Positions 10,101-18,516 of a stretch of DNA of 39,769 nt are shown here, in pieces; the first letter of the stretch is position 1, and each line of letters opens with the position of its first letter. The stretch comes from Reyranella soli (GTDB taxonomy: Bacteria; Pseudomonadota; Alphaproteobacteria; Reyranellales; Reyranellaceae). The stretch is from positions 1 through 39,769 of the forward strand of contig NZ_BKAJ01000085.1 of the NCBI RefSeq assembly GCF_007992495.1, read 5' to 3'. The position numbers and the translations under genes are program-made. The notes below the pieces were generated by a model. That model was not told where the DNA came from and searched no databases. It worked only from the letters and a program-made list of their open reading frames with translations.

Positions 10101-10198
10101 ACCGGAGCAGCCACGGCGGGATTATTGATGAAGGCTCGTCTTCCTTCGCTCCGATTCCGGGGCGCGGTTGATGGTCATTCTTACCCACGGGTGATGAC

Positions 10199-10852
10199 AT
10201 GTCGGCAGATGCCTCCTCCCTAGTCTCCTTGCGTCGTCGCAGCCTGTTCGTCGCGATGCTCGCCCTCGCCGCCTGCGAGAGCGATCCCACCCCGATCGTT
10301 CAGGAAAACACCAACCCCGATGGCAGCCTCAGCCTTGCTCCCACCAACACGCCGGGTGGCCGCGGCGGTGCGGGCGCGAGCGGACGCGATCCCGACTACC
10401 GCCTGGGCGCCAACGACCGCGTCAGGATCATCGTGTTCGGCCAGCCGACGCTGACCGGCGAGTTCACCCTGGACGGCAGCGGCCAGCTGGCCTTCCCGCT
10501 GATCGGCAACGTCAACGCCCAGGGCATGACCACCGGGCAGCTGCAGCAGACCATCGCGTCACGGCTTGACCCCGACTATCTGCGCAACCCCAGCGTCAGC
10601 GCCGAGGTTATCACCCGTCGTCCGTTCTACGTGATCGGCGAGGTGCAGAAGCCGGGGAACTACCCCTACGTCACCGACATGACGGCGCTCCAGGCCGTCG
10701 CCATGGCCGGCGGCTACACCTACCGGGCACGCCAGAACAACCTCTACCTGAAGCGCCTCGACACCAACGGCCGCATGGTCCGCGTCGCGGCCACGCCCGA
10801 GACCAAGATCCGGCCGGGCGACACGGTCGAAATTAAGGAACGGTATTTCTGA
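10199..10852 (+). CDS. Wza-like polysaccharide export lipoprotein
   Basis: Outer-membrane export component of 217 residues. An Arg-rich N-terminus and hydrophobic stretch end in a lipobox (LALAAC, Cys26). A Poly_export domain follows (DYRLGANDRVRIIVFGQ to about residue 130), then a SLBB-type domain with FYVIGEVQKPGNYPY. It is much shorter than enteric Wza and lacks the long C-terminal helix that forms the outer-membrane pore there, like many short alphaproteobacterial homologues. Its stop codon overlaps the ATG of the autokinase gene by one base, so the two are translationally coupled. Confidence 0.92.
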   Translation: MSADASSLVSLRRRSLFVAMLALAACESDPTPIVQENTNPDGSLSLAPTNTPGGRGGAGASGRDPDYRLGANDRVRIIVFGQPTLTGEFTLDGSGQLAFPLIGNVNAQGMTTGQLQQTIASRLDPDYLRNPSVSAEVITRRPFYVIGEVQKPGNYPYVTDMTALQAVAMAGGYTYRARQNNLYLKRLDTNGRMVRVAATPETKIRPGDTVEIKERYF

Positions 10853-13149
10853 TGGCCTACGCCCAGGACGCCACCCCGCCCGCCCGCCGACGCGTGGCGT
10901 TGCGGACGGTACCGCCGACGCCGCACTATCTGGCGGAGCCGGTCGCGCGTCTTGCGGCACCTGCCGAGGAGCAGAGCTTCCTCGAGACCCTGCGCAAGCT
11001 GTGGCGCCATCGCCTGCTGATCGCCGCCTGCACGGTCGTGCTGGGCGGGACGGCGATCGTGGCGGCCTGGCTGATGCCCTCCTACTACGTCTCGGAGGCA
11101 CGCGTGCTGGTCGGCGTGCAGAACCCGCGCCTGCCCAATGTCGAATCGATCGTCGCCGACGTCAGCCCCGACGCCGAGCGGGTGCAGAACGAGGGATTCA
11201 TCCTGCAGTCGCGCAACATCGCCAAGCAGGTGATCGACCAGCTGAAGCTGCGCGAGAATCCGGAATACAATCCAGAGCTGGCACCGCCGTCGCTATGGGC
11301 GCGCCTCAACCCGATGCAGTACCTGCCGCCGCAGCTCACGGCCTGGGTCGATCGCCAGACGACGTCGACCAAGAAGGTTGAGCCGATCAAGGACCCGTCC
11401 AACGCCGACGACCGCACCATCGATGCCCTGCTGGGGCACATCGACGTCTCGACGCTCGGCCGCTCGCACGTGCTGAGCGTCAAGGCCGAATCGCGCAACC
11501 CGCAGACCGCGTCCGCCATCGCCAATGCACTGGCGGAGCGCTATCTCGACTATCAGCGCCGCGACAAGATCGACGCGATGGACCGCGTCGACAAGTTCCT
11601 GATGGGCCGCGTCGCCGAGTTGCGCGATGCCGTGCGCAAGTCCGACCAGGCCGTCGAGGACTACCGGCGCGCCAACGACCTCTACAAGAGCGCGGGCTCG
11701 GGCGGCGGCGTCACCAGCCAGCAACTCACCGAGCTCAACACCCAGCTCCTCGCCGCGCAGACCGCCAAGGCGGAGGCCGATTCGCGACTCAAGGAAGCCC
11801 AGGAGATGCGCAAGGGCGGCCTCAACAGCGAGAGCGTGCCCGAAGTGCTGCGCTCGCCACTGATCTCCGCGCTGAGGTCGCAGCAGGCCGATGCCGACCG
11901 CAAGGCCGCCGAACTACAGGCGACCTACGGGCCGCGCCATCCCTCGATGCTGAACGCCCGTTCCGAGAGTGGCAACATCCAGGCTCGCATCAACACCGAG
12001 GTCGCCAAGATTATCGACGGCCTCGGCCGCGAGGCCCGCACCGCCGACGCCCGCTACCAGGCGCTGGCCCAGAACTTCGAGACGCTGAAGAAGCAGATGG
12101 GCTCGGTCAACGACAAGGCCATCGGTCTCGAGGCGCTGGAGCGCGACGCCGTCGTCAACCGCAACCTGCTCGAGGCCATGCTGCTGCGCGCCAAGCAGAG
12201 CACCGGCGCCGGGGACATCCTCACGGCCAACGCCAAGCTGGTCTCGCCGGCCTCGCCGTCGCAGGCGCCGAGCTATCCGCCGAAGGCGCTGCTGGCGATG
12301 CTCGGCGTCGCCGGCGGCATGATGGTCGGCGTCGCGGTCGCGCTGCTGCGCGAAGGCGGCGACCACACCTTCCGCCGCGCCGACCAGATCGAGGCCCTCA
12401 CCGGCCTGCCGGTCATGGCGATGGTGCCGCAGGTTGCCGGCCGCAACCAGCCGGCCATGCAGGTGCTGCGCCAGCCGACCTCGGCCTACAGCGAGGCATT
12501 GCGGCGCCTGCATATCGGCGTCGAGCTGTCGGAGACCGCGAACTCGCCCAAGACCATCCTGATCAGCTCGGCCACTCCGTCGGAGGGCAAGTCGGTGATG
12601 GTGGCTTCGCTCGGCCGGCTGCTGGCCAGCAACGGCAAGCGCGTACTGCTGATCGATTGCGACTGGCGCAGCCCGCGCCTGCACCAGATCTTCCGCTGCT
12701 CCAACCGCGATGGTTTGGCCAGCCTGCTGGTCGACAAGGCGTCGGACCTCGAGAACACCATCCATCACGACGCCCTGTCGGGTGTCGACGTGATGCCGTC
12801 CGGTGCGTGGAGTCCGCGTTCGGCGCACCTCTTGAGCTCCGATCGCATGCGCCACCTGCTCGAGGCGCTGGAGCAGCACTACGAGTTCATCATCCTCGAC
12901 ACGCCGCCCGCCCTGGTGACGGCCGACGTGCTGGCGCTGAGCCGCCTGGTCGAGAAAGTCGTGTTCGTCGTGCGCTGGGGCCACACGCGGCAGGAGGCCG
13001 TGCTCGAGGCGCTGAAGCAGATCGTCGACGCCCAGGGCGACGTCGCCGGCGTGGTGATGTCGCGCGTCGTCTCCAAGCAGTATCGCCAGTACTCCTACGG
13101 CGATCCGTTCTTCGAGGCCAAGCGCAGCGGTGCCGGCGCCCGAACCTGA
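10852..13149 (+). CDS. Wzc-like polysaccharide co-polymerase / tyrosine autokinase
   Basis: Inner-membrane protein of 765 residues that regulates polymer length and export. TM1 (about 54-75) opens a Wzz domain, a periplasmic coiled-coil region spans about 250-440, and TM2 is at about 482-504. The cytoplasmic BY-kinase has Walker A SATPSEGKS (about 573-581), Walker A' LLIDCDWR and Walker B FIILDTPP. The C-terminal tail carries Tyr744, Tyr747 and Tyr749, the expected autophosphorylation cluster but shorter than in E. coli Wzc. It overlaps the export lipoprotein gene by one base and precedes a glycosyltransferase by two bases. Confidence 0.92.
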   Translation: MAYAQDATPPARRRVALRTVPPTPHYLAEPVARLAAPAEEQSFLETLRKLWRHRLLIAACTVVLGGTAIVAAWLMPSYYVSEARVLVGVQNPRLPNVESIVADVSPDAERVQNEGFILQSRNIAKQVIDQLKLRENPEYNPELAPPSLWARLNPMQYLPPQLTAWVDRQTTSTKKVEPIKDPSNADDRTIDALLGHIDVSTLGRSHVLSVKAESRNPQTASAIANALAERYLDYQRRDKIDAMDRVDKFLMGRVAELRDAVRKSDQAVEDYRRANDLYKSAGSGGGVTSQQLTELNTQLLAAQTAKAEADSRLKEAQEMRKGGLNSESVPEVLRSPLISALRSQQADADRKAAELQATYGPRHPSMLNARSESGNIQARINTEVAKIIDGLGREARTADARYQALAQNFETLKKQMGSVNDKAIGLEALERDAVVNRNLLEAMLLRAKQSTGAGDILTANAKLVSPASPSQAPSYPPKALLAMLGVAGGMMVGVAVALLREGGDHTFRRADQIEALTGLPVMAMVPQVAGRNQPAMQVLRQPTSAYSEALRRLHIGVELSETANSPKTILISSATPSEGKSVMVASLGRLLASNGKRVLLIDCDWRSPRLHQIFRCSNRDGLASLLVDKASDLENTIHHDALSGVDVMPSGAWSPRSAHLLSSDRMRHLLEALEQHYEFIILDTPPALVTADVLALSRLVEKVVFVVRWGHTRQEAVLEALKQIVDAQGDVAGVVMSRVVSKQYRQYSYGDPFFEAKRSGAGART

Positions 13150-13151
13150 TC

Positions 13152-14369
13152 ATGAGCGATCCGTCCCGCGTCCTGTTCGTCTCCCGCTACTACTGGCCGG
13201 AGCTGATCGGCTCCGCGCCCTTCAGCACCGACATCGCCGAATGGCTGGCCGCCCACGGCCGGCCGACGACGGTGGTGAGCGGCCTGCCGCACTACCCGCA
13301 TGACGACGTCTTCCCCGCCTACCGGGACGGGCGCTGCCGGCGCGAGACGGTCTGCGGCGTCGCGGTCGAGCGGCTGAGCATCGGCCCGCCACGCGGCGGG
13401 TCGGCCGCCGCGCGCATCGCCAACGAAGCCGAGTTCCTGCTGCGTGGGCTTGCAACGCTCGTCACTGGTCGGGTCAGGCGGCATCCGGTCGTCCTCGCCC
13501 TCTGCCCATCGATCCTGAGCGTCGCACTGGGCGTGGCGGCGCGCCGCCGCGGAGGCGTCTGCGTCGCGATCGTGCACGACATCCAGTCCGGGCTGGCCGA
13601 GAAGCTCGGCATGGGCGGCAGCGGGATGGGCCGGCTCATGCGTGCGGCTGAGCGTTCGATCCTCAATCGCACCGACCTCGTGGCCGTCCTGTCGTTAGAG
13701 ATGAAGGACCAGCTTCGCAGCATCGGCGTCACCGTGCCGATCGAAGTCATCCCGCTGTGGGTCGACACCGATCATATCCAGGCCGCGCCTGCCGTCGCCC
13801 GCCCGGGCGTGAAGGTGCTGTACAGCGGCAATCTCGGCCGCAAGCAGGGTCTCGGCCAGGTGGTCGAGCTGGCCCGCGAGCTGGCCGACCGGCGGCTCGA
13901 TATCGAGATCGTGCTGCGCGGCGACGGCAACCAGGCCGGCGAACTACTCGCCGAGATCAGGCGCCTTGGCCTCACCAACATCCAGCTGGCGGAGCTGCAG
14001 CCCAACGAGGCGCTCGGCACCGCGCTCGCCGCCGGCGACATCCATCTGGTGCCGCAGCGGCCCGATGCGGCGGCGTTCGCCGTGCCCTCCAAGGTCTTCA
14101 ACATCATGGCGGTCGGCCGGCCCTTCGTGGCGACGGCGCTGCCGGATAGCGTGCTGTGGCGCCTGCAGCACCAGAGCGGTGCCTTCCTGTGCGTGCCGCC
14201 CGACGACCCGCCGACCTTCGCCGAGGCGGTGATCCGCCTGGCCGACGACAGCCGCCTGCGCCAGGAGCTGGGCCGACGCGGCCGTGAATTCGTCGAGGCG
14301 AACTACGCCAAGCCGCGCATCCTCGGCCATCTCGTGGACCGGCTCGATGCCATCGTCGCCGCCAAGTAA
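13152..14369 (+). CDS. GT4-type glycosyltransferase, WcaI-like
   Basis: Predicted cytoplasmic glycosyltransferase of the GT-B fold, 405 residues. The N-terminal LFVSRYYWPELIGSAP is typical of WcaI-like enzymes. The nucleotide-sugar side has VIPLWVDTD, LYSGNLGRKQGL and PSKVFNIMAVGRPFVA with a conserved Glu replaced by an Ala/Val-rich segment. The ATG at 13152 is two bases after the autokinase stop. An alternative upstream frame inside the autokinase gene has no coding character. The donor sugar cannot be told from sequence alone. The next gene starts within its last 23 bases. Confidence 0.88.
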   Translation: MSDPSRVLFVSRYYWPELIGSAPFSTDIAEWLAAHGRPTTVVSGLPHYPHDDVFPAYRDGRCRRETVCGVAVERLSIGPPRGGSAAARIANEAEFLLRGLATLVTGRVRRHPVVLALCPSILSVALGVAARRRGGVCVAIVHDIQSGLAEKLGMGGSGMGRLMRAAERSILNRTDLVAVLSLEMKDQLRSIGVTVPIEVIPLWVDTDHIQAAPAVARPGVKVLYSGNLGRKQGLGQVVELARELADRRLDIEIVLRGDGNQAGELLAEIRRLGLTNIQLAELQPNEALGTALAAGDIHLVPQRPDAAAFAVPSKVFNIMAVGRPFVATALPDSVLWRLQHQSGAFLCVPPDDPPTFAEAVIRLADDSRLRQELGRRGREFVEANYAKPRILGHLVDRLDAIVAAK

Positions 14370-15618
14370 GCGCGAGATCCTGGTCTTCGAGCCCGATGTC
14401 GAAGGCCATTCGCAGGAGTGGCTGCAGCATCTGGTCGACTTCGTCGCCGACAACGACCAGGCGGCGGCGATCGCCGTCCTGGCGCCACCCGCCTTGTGCG
14501 CGACGCTGTCACGCGCGATGCCGACCGTCGCCGACCATCGCATTCGTTTCATCGCCATGACACCGCGCGAGGTGAGGCTGTGCGGCCATCGCTCGCTGTC
14601 GCTGGCGGCCTTTGCCCGCTGGTGGGTGATGCGGCGTTACCTGCGGCGCAGTGGCGCCGACATGGGCTTCTTCCTGTGCCTCGATCTGCTCAGCCTGCCG
14701 CTCGCCTTCGGACTCGGCACGCAGGGCAAGCCGCTCGCCGGCATCCTGTTCCGGCCTTCCGTCCACTATGCGGCTTTCGGCGACTATCGCCCTGGCCTGG
14801 GCGAATGGCTGCGCGATTTGCGGAAGGACCTGCTCTACCGCCTGATGCTGCGCAATCCGGCGGTAGCGACGATCCTGTCGCTCGATCCGTTCTTTCCGGC
14901 GCACGCGGTCGACCACTACCGACATGGCGACAAGGTGCAGGCGCTGCCCGATCCGGCGCATCCGGCGGCCGGCGCCACCGACGCTGCGGTTTCGACCGAC
15001 GTCATCCCACCCGGACGAGTCGCCTTCCTGCTGTTCGGATACCTGACGGAGCGCAAAGGTCCGCTGATGGTGCTCGATGCGCTGCGTCTGCTGCCGCCAC
15101 GGGTCGCCGCCCGCGTCGCCGTGCTGTTCGCTGGCCGCGTCGATCCCGCGATCCGCGACGCCATCGAGAGCCGCCGCGAGGCGCTGGCGCGCGAGCAGCC
15201 CGACCTGTGGCTGCGCATCGACGACCGCCGACTCGATCAGGCCGAGCTCGACAACCTCGTCACCCAGAGTGCGGTGATCCTGGCGCCCTATCAGCGCTTC
15301 GTCGGCTCGAGCGGCGTGCTCTTGTGGGCGGCGCGCGCCGGACGGCCGGTGCTGGCCCAGTCATTCGGCCTGGTCGGCCGCCTGACACGCGATCATCGCC
15401 TTGGTCGCGTCGCCGATTCGTCGGATCCTGTAAAACTTGCGGCAGAAATACAGCACATGGTCGACGGCGGTCCGCAGAGCTTCATCGATCTGTCGTCGGC
15501 CGCCGAGTTCGCCGCGTCACGCACGCCGCAGCGCTTTGCGTCGCAAGTGCTGGCGTGTGCGGACGATAGTGTCGCAGGTCATGTTCTTGCGGACCGCGCG
15601 CTTCCAGCGCGCTCATGA
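14347..15618 (+). CDS. Glycosyltransferase, GT4-like
   Basis: Predicted glycosyltransferase of 423 residues. The N-terminal half (ILVFEPDVEGHSQEWLQH) is poorly conserved to my eye. The C-terminal half has a GT-B pattern: AFLLFGYLTERKGP, a DQAELDNLV helix, LAPYQRFVGSSGVLLWAARAG and a final helix. The ATG at 14347 overlaps the previous gene by 23 bases, which indicates co-transcription. The last residues, including the stop codon at 15616-15618, are encoded by the left half of a REP-like palindrome. That suggests the repeat inserted into the 3' end and replaced the native C-terminus. Confidence 0.78.
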   Translation: MPSSPPSKREILVFEPDVEGHSQEWLQHLVDFVADNDQAAAIAVLAPPALCATLSRAMPTVADHRIRFIAMTPREVRLCGHRSLSLAAFARWWVMRRYLRRSGADMGFFLCLDLLSLPLAFGLGTQGKPLAGILFRPSVHYAAFGDYRPGLGEWLRDLRKDLLYRLMLRNPAVATILSLDPFFPAHAVDHYRHGDKVQALPDPAHPAAGATDAAVSTDVIPPGRVAFLLFGYLTERKGPLMVLDALRLLPPRVAARVAVLFAGRVDPAIRDAIESRREALAREQPDLWLRIDDRRLDQAELDNLVTQSAVILAPYQRFVGSSGVLLWAARAGRPVLAQSFGLVGRLTRDHRLGRVADSSDPVKLAAEIQHMVDGGPQSFIDLSSAAEFAASRTPQRFASQVLACADDSVAGHVLADRALPARS

Positions 15619-15647
15619 TCATGAGCGCGCTAGAAGCGCGCGGTCCG
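15590..15647. repeat. REP-like palindrome, copy 2
   Basis: A 58-base almost perfect palindrome centred on ATGATCAT, with one mismatch between arms of 29 bases. Its outer part (CGGACCGCGCGC, then CAGCGCGCTCATGA) matches the element at 4384-4454. It overlaps the 3' end of the preceding glycosyltransferase gene and could act as a processing or stabilising hairpin in the transcript. Confidence 0.8.
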
Positions 15648-15671
15648 GAAGACGATGAGTCGAGCAGCCCC

Positions 15672-15714
15672 AGCTTGATCACAGCGCGCCAAATGGCGTC
15701 CCAGCATGATCACA
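15672..15714 (+). promoter_or_regulatory. Paired TTGATCAC / ATGATCAC motifs
   Basis: AGCTTGATCACA (15672-15683) and AGCATGATCACA (15703-15714) are 31 bases apart, close to three helical turns, on the same strand. The second ends 87 bases before the initiating phosphotransferase gene. It is the only place where two copies lie in tandem in the same orientation, so it is the strongest candidate operator. Confidence 0.45.
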
Positions 15715-15800
15715 ACACCGTCCGCAGGTGCCGTGGAGAATCACTCCCATCTCGATGGCACGGCCATTTCGATGGCTGCACAGCTCTGCGGAGAGTCCTC

Positions 15801-17312
15801 ATGAAGCGTGGCGTCCTAGCGAGATCGAGCGCGCTCGATCTCGAACAATCAACCGGCAGCGACCGCGACGGCAACGTCGCGATCGTCGACTGGGACGCTA
15901 GTCCGCCGCGCCAGGGTCGGACCGTTTCGGAGTCCGTCGTCTGCCGTTTCATCGCTGGTCTTGATATCGCAGCCATCCTGGCCGCCGGCGCGGCGGCGAT
16001 CCATCTCGCTTCGTCGACCGCCGACTGGCGCCTCGAAGGCCTTGTCGTGTTGCTTGGTGCGCTGCTTGCGAGCAACTTCCTTCGCCTCACCGGCGCCTAT
16101 CATTTTCGCCACTTCAGCGACCTCGGTGCTGCGATCGGCCGGGGCCTGTTCGGCTGGCTGCTGACCTTGGGCACGCTGTTCGTCGCCGGCTTCTTCTTCG
16201 AGCCGATCACCGTCACCAAGGGCCCCTGGATCGCCTTGTGGTTCTCCCTGGGCGTCGCGCTGATCGTGGCGAGCCGCATCGCGCTCAACCACCAGGTCAA
16301 GACCTGGCAGCGTGCCGGGCGCCTCGGCGAGCTCGTGGCCGTCATCGGCTCCGGCCCGACGGCCCAGCGACTGCTGCGCGGCCTGAACGCCGTTTCGGGC
16401 AGCCCGCGCATCCTGGGCGTCTACGACGATGATGCGGCCGCCTTGCCGCGGCTTTGCATGGGCCACGCCATCCTGGGATCGGTCGACGATCTGGTGCGCG
16501 ACGTTCGTCTCTACGGCATCGACACCGTCATCGTAGCCCTGCCGCCGGCGGCCGAGCACCAGCTGGTCGAGACACTGAACAAGCTGACCGTGGTGCCCGT
16601 CGATGTCAGGCTCTGTCCCGGCGAGTTCGCGCTCCGGCTCGGCGCCGTGCAGACGAGCCATATCGGTGGCCACACCTTCCTCAATGTGATCGACCGTCCG
16701 CTGCGTGACTGGCGGTGGATCGCCAAGTCGGTCGAGGACCGCATCCTCGGCATCCTGATCCTGGCGCTGATCTCGCCCATCATGCTGGCGATCGCGCTGC
16801 TCATCCGGCTCGACAGCCGCGGACCGGTGCTGTTCCGCCAGAAGCGTTACGGCTTCAACAACGAGCTGATCGAGGTGCTGAAGTTCCGCACCATGTATCA
16901 GGAGCGGAGCGACGCCAACGGCGAGCAGCTCACGCAGCGCAACGACCCGCGCATCACCCGCGTCGGCGCCTTCCTGCGGCGCACCAGCCTCGACGAGCTG
17001 CCGCAGTTCCTGAATGTCGTGCGCGGCGAGATGTCGATCGTCGGACCTCGGCCGCACGCCGTCTCGGCCAAGGCCGGGCCCCTTCTCTACCAGGAGGCCG
17101 TCAAACACTACGATTCACGCCACCGGGTGAAGCCGGGCATCACGGGCTGGGCGCAAGTCAACGGCTGGCGTGGCGAGACCAACACTCTCGAGCAGATACG
17201 GAAGCGTGTAGAGCATGACCTTTACTACATCGAGCATTGGTCGATCGCCCTCGACCTCCGCATTATCGCCCGCACCGTCGTCGGCGGCTTCACCGGCCAC
17301 AACGCGTTCTGA
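15801..17312 (+). CDS. Undecaprenyl-phosphate sugar-1-phosphate transferase, EpsE/WcaJ type
   Basis: Starts the repeat unit by moving a hexose-1-phosphate, probably glucose-1-P, onto undecaprenyl phosphate. The 503-residue protein has an N-terminal membrane region (four helices, about 45-160), a Rossmann-like domain with AVIGSGPTAQRLL, one more hydrophobic helix (about 317-337), and the bacterial sugar transferase domain. The latter shows LKFRTM, the catalytic pair Asp398-Glu399 in TSLDELPQF, IVGPRPHA and KPGITGWAQVNGWRG. The ATG at 15801, with GGAGAG 5-6 bases upstream, is chosen over a longer frame that begins inside the REP-like repeat. It heads a block with a glycosyltransferase and the polymerase. 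Confidence 0.92.
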   Translation: MKRGVLARSSALDLEQSTGSDRDGNVAIVDWDASPPRQGRTVSESVVCRFIAGLDIAAILAAGAAAIHLASSTADWRLEGLVVLLGALLASNFLRLTGAYHFRHFSDLGAAIGRGLFGWLLTLGTLFVAGFFFEPITVTKGPWIALWFSLGVALIVASRIALNHQVKTWQRAGRLGELVAVIGSGPTAQRLLRGLNAVSGSPRILGVYDDDAAALPRLCMGHAILGSVDDLVRDVRLYGIDTVIVALPPAAEHQLVETLNKLTVVPVDVRLCPGEFALRLGAVQTSHIGGHTFLNVIDRPLRDWRWIAKSVEDRILGILILALISPIMLAIALLIRLDSRGPVLFRQKRYGFNNELIEVLKFRTMYQERSDANGEQLTQRNDPRITRVGAFLRRTSLDELPQFLNVVRGEMSIVGPRPHAVSAKAGPLLYQEAVKHYDSRHRVKPGITGWAQVNGWRGETNTLEQIRKRVEHDLYYIEHWSIALDLRIIARTVVGGFTGHNAF

Positions 17313-18516
17313 GCGGGCGACCGGCGCGGTTCGCTGCCTGTGGCTGACGATGGCCGACCCCGAGCCGCGCCATAACGGCCAGTACGTCTATTCCGGCGGG
17401 CTGATCGATTCGGTGGCGGCGGCCGGCGGCGACGTCGAGGTGCTGGGGCTGGGACGCTCGGAATCGCCGCGCGCCAACGGCGATCGCTCCAAGCACGTCG
17501 TGTGGTGGCTACCGGACGACCATCCGCATTCGCGCTGGGGCAGCCTCGCCTCGACCCTGCCGAACATTGCCTACCGCTGCCGCACCGCCGGCATGCGGCG
17601 CATGCTGCAGAAGCTGCTGCGCCGCGACGCCTGGGACGGCATCGTCTTCGACGGCATTTCCGCCGGCTGGGCGCTGCCCGCCGTGCTCGAGCATTATGCT
17701 GGCCGGCGCGACCGCCCCCGCCTCATCTACGTGTCGCACAACCACGAAGGCAGCGTGCGCAGCCAGATCGCCGAGAGCCAGCCGCTGTTCCTCAAGCGCC
17801 AGGCCGTCCGCCTCGACGCGCTCAAGGTCTCCCGCCTGGAGCGCGAGCTGGTCGACGCCGTCGATTTCGTTACCGCGATCACGCACGAGGACATGACGCT
17901 CTATCGCGCCGACCATGGCAGCAAGCCGATGGACGTTCTCACGCCCGGCTATTGCGGCCGGCGGGTCGACGAACGGCGGATCTCGCCCGCCCTGCCACGG
18001 CGGGCTGTCATCGTCGGCAGCTTCGACTGGATCGCCAAGCGCATGAACCTCGCCGAATTCGTCGAGGTCGCCGATCCGCTGTTCGCCGAGGCCGGCGCCG
18101 AGCTGCAGGCCGTCGGCAGCGGCGATGAGGCCTTCCTGCAGCAGCTGCGCCAGCAGAGCCTGGCCACCCACTTCACCGGGACGGTGCCCGACATCGGCCC
18201 CTATCTCGACCAGGCGCGCATCGCCATCGTGCCCGAGCGCTCGGGCGGCGGCTTCAAGCTCAAGGTGTTGGAGTACGTCTTCAACCGCGTGCCGGTCTTC
18301 GCCCTCGCCGGCTCCTTCGCCGGCGTGCCGCTGCGCCACAACGACAGCACCATGCTCTATGCCGACCATGCCGCCCTGGCGCACGGCGTGCTCGAGGCAA
18401 TCGACGATGTTGAGCGCCTGAACCGGCTGCAGGAGCGGGCATGGGCCGCCTGCGCTGGCAGCTTCGACTGGTCGAGCCGAGGCCGCCAGATCGTCTCGGC
18501 GATCGCCAACGCATGA
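17215..18516 (+). CDS. Glycosyltransferase with ambiguous start
   Basis: Predicted GT-B glycosyltransferase. Motifs include NGQYVYSGGLIDSV near the N-terminus, YVSHNHEGSVRS, GSFDWIAKRMNL, and PERSGGGFKLKVLEYVFNRVPVFA, the nucleotide-sugar-binding segment. The start is uncertain. The first beta strand (VRCLWLTM) begins just after the previous gene's stop, but the only ATGs in frame are at 17215, inside the preceding gene (433 residues), and at 17350, which would cut that strand. The first 37 codons from 17215 look like a shadow of the previous gene, so a non-standard start near 17315-17340 is possible. The 3' end overlaps the polymerase gene by 4 bases. Confidence 0.82.
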   Translation: MTFTTSSIGRSPSTSALSPAPSSAASPATTRSERATGAVRCLWLTMADPEPRHNGQYVYSGGLIDSVAAAGGDVEVLGLGRSESPRANGDRSKHVVWWLPDDHPHSRWGSLASTLPNIAYRCRTAGMRRMLQKLLRRDAWDGIVFDGISAGWALPAVLEHYAGRRDRPRLIYVSHNHEGSVRSQIAESQPLFLKRQAVRLDALKVSRLERELVDAVDFVTAITHEDMTLYRADHGSKPMDVLTPGYCGRRVDERRISPALPRRAVIVGSFDWIAKRMNLAEFVEVADPLFAEAGAELQAVGSGDEAFLQQLRQQSLATHFTGTVPDIGPYLDQARIAIVPERSGGGFKLKVLEYVFNRVPVFALAGSFAGVPLRHNDSTMLYADHAALAHGVLEAIDDVERLNRLQERAWAACAGSFDWSSRGRQIVSAIANA

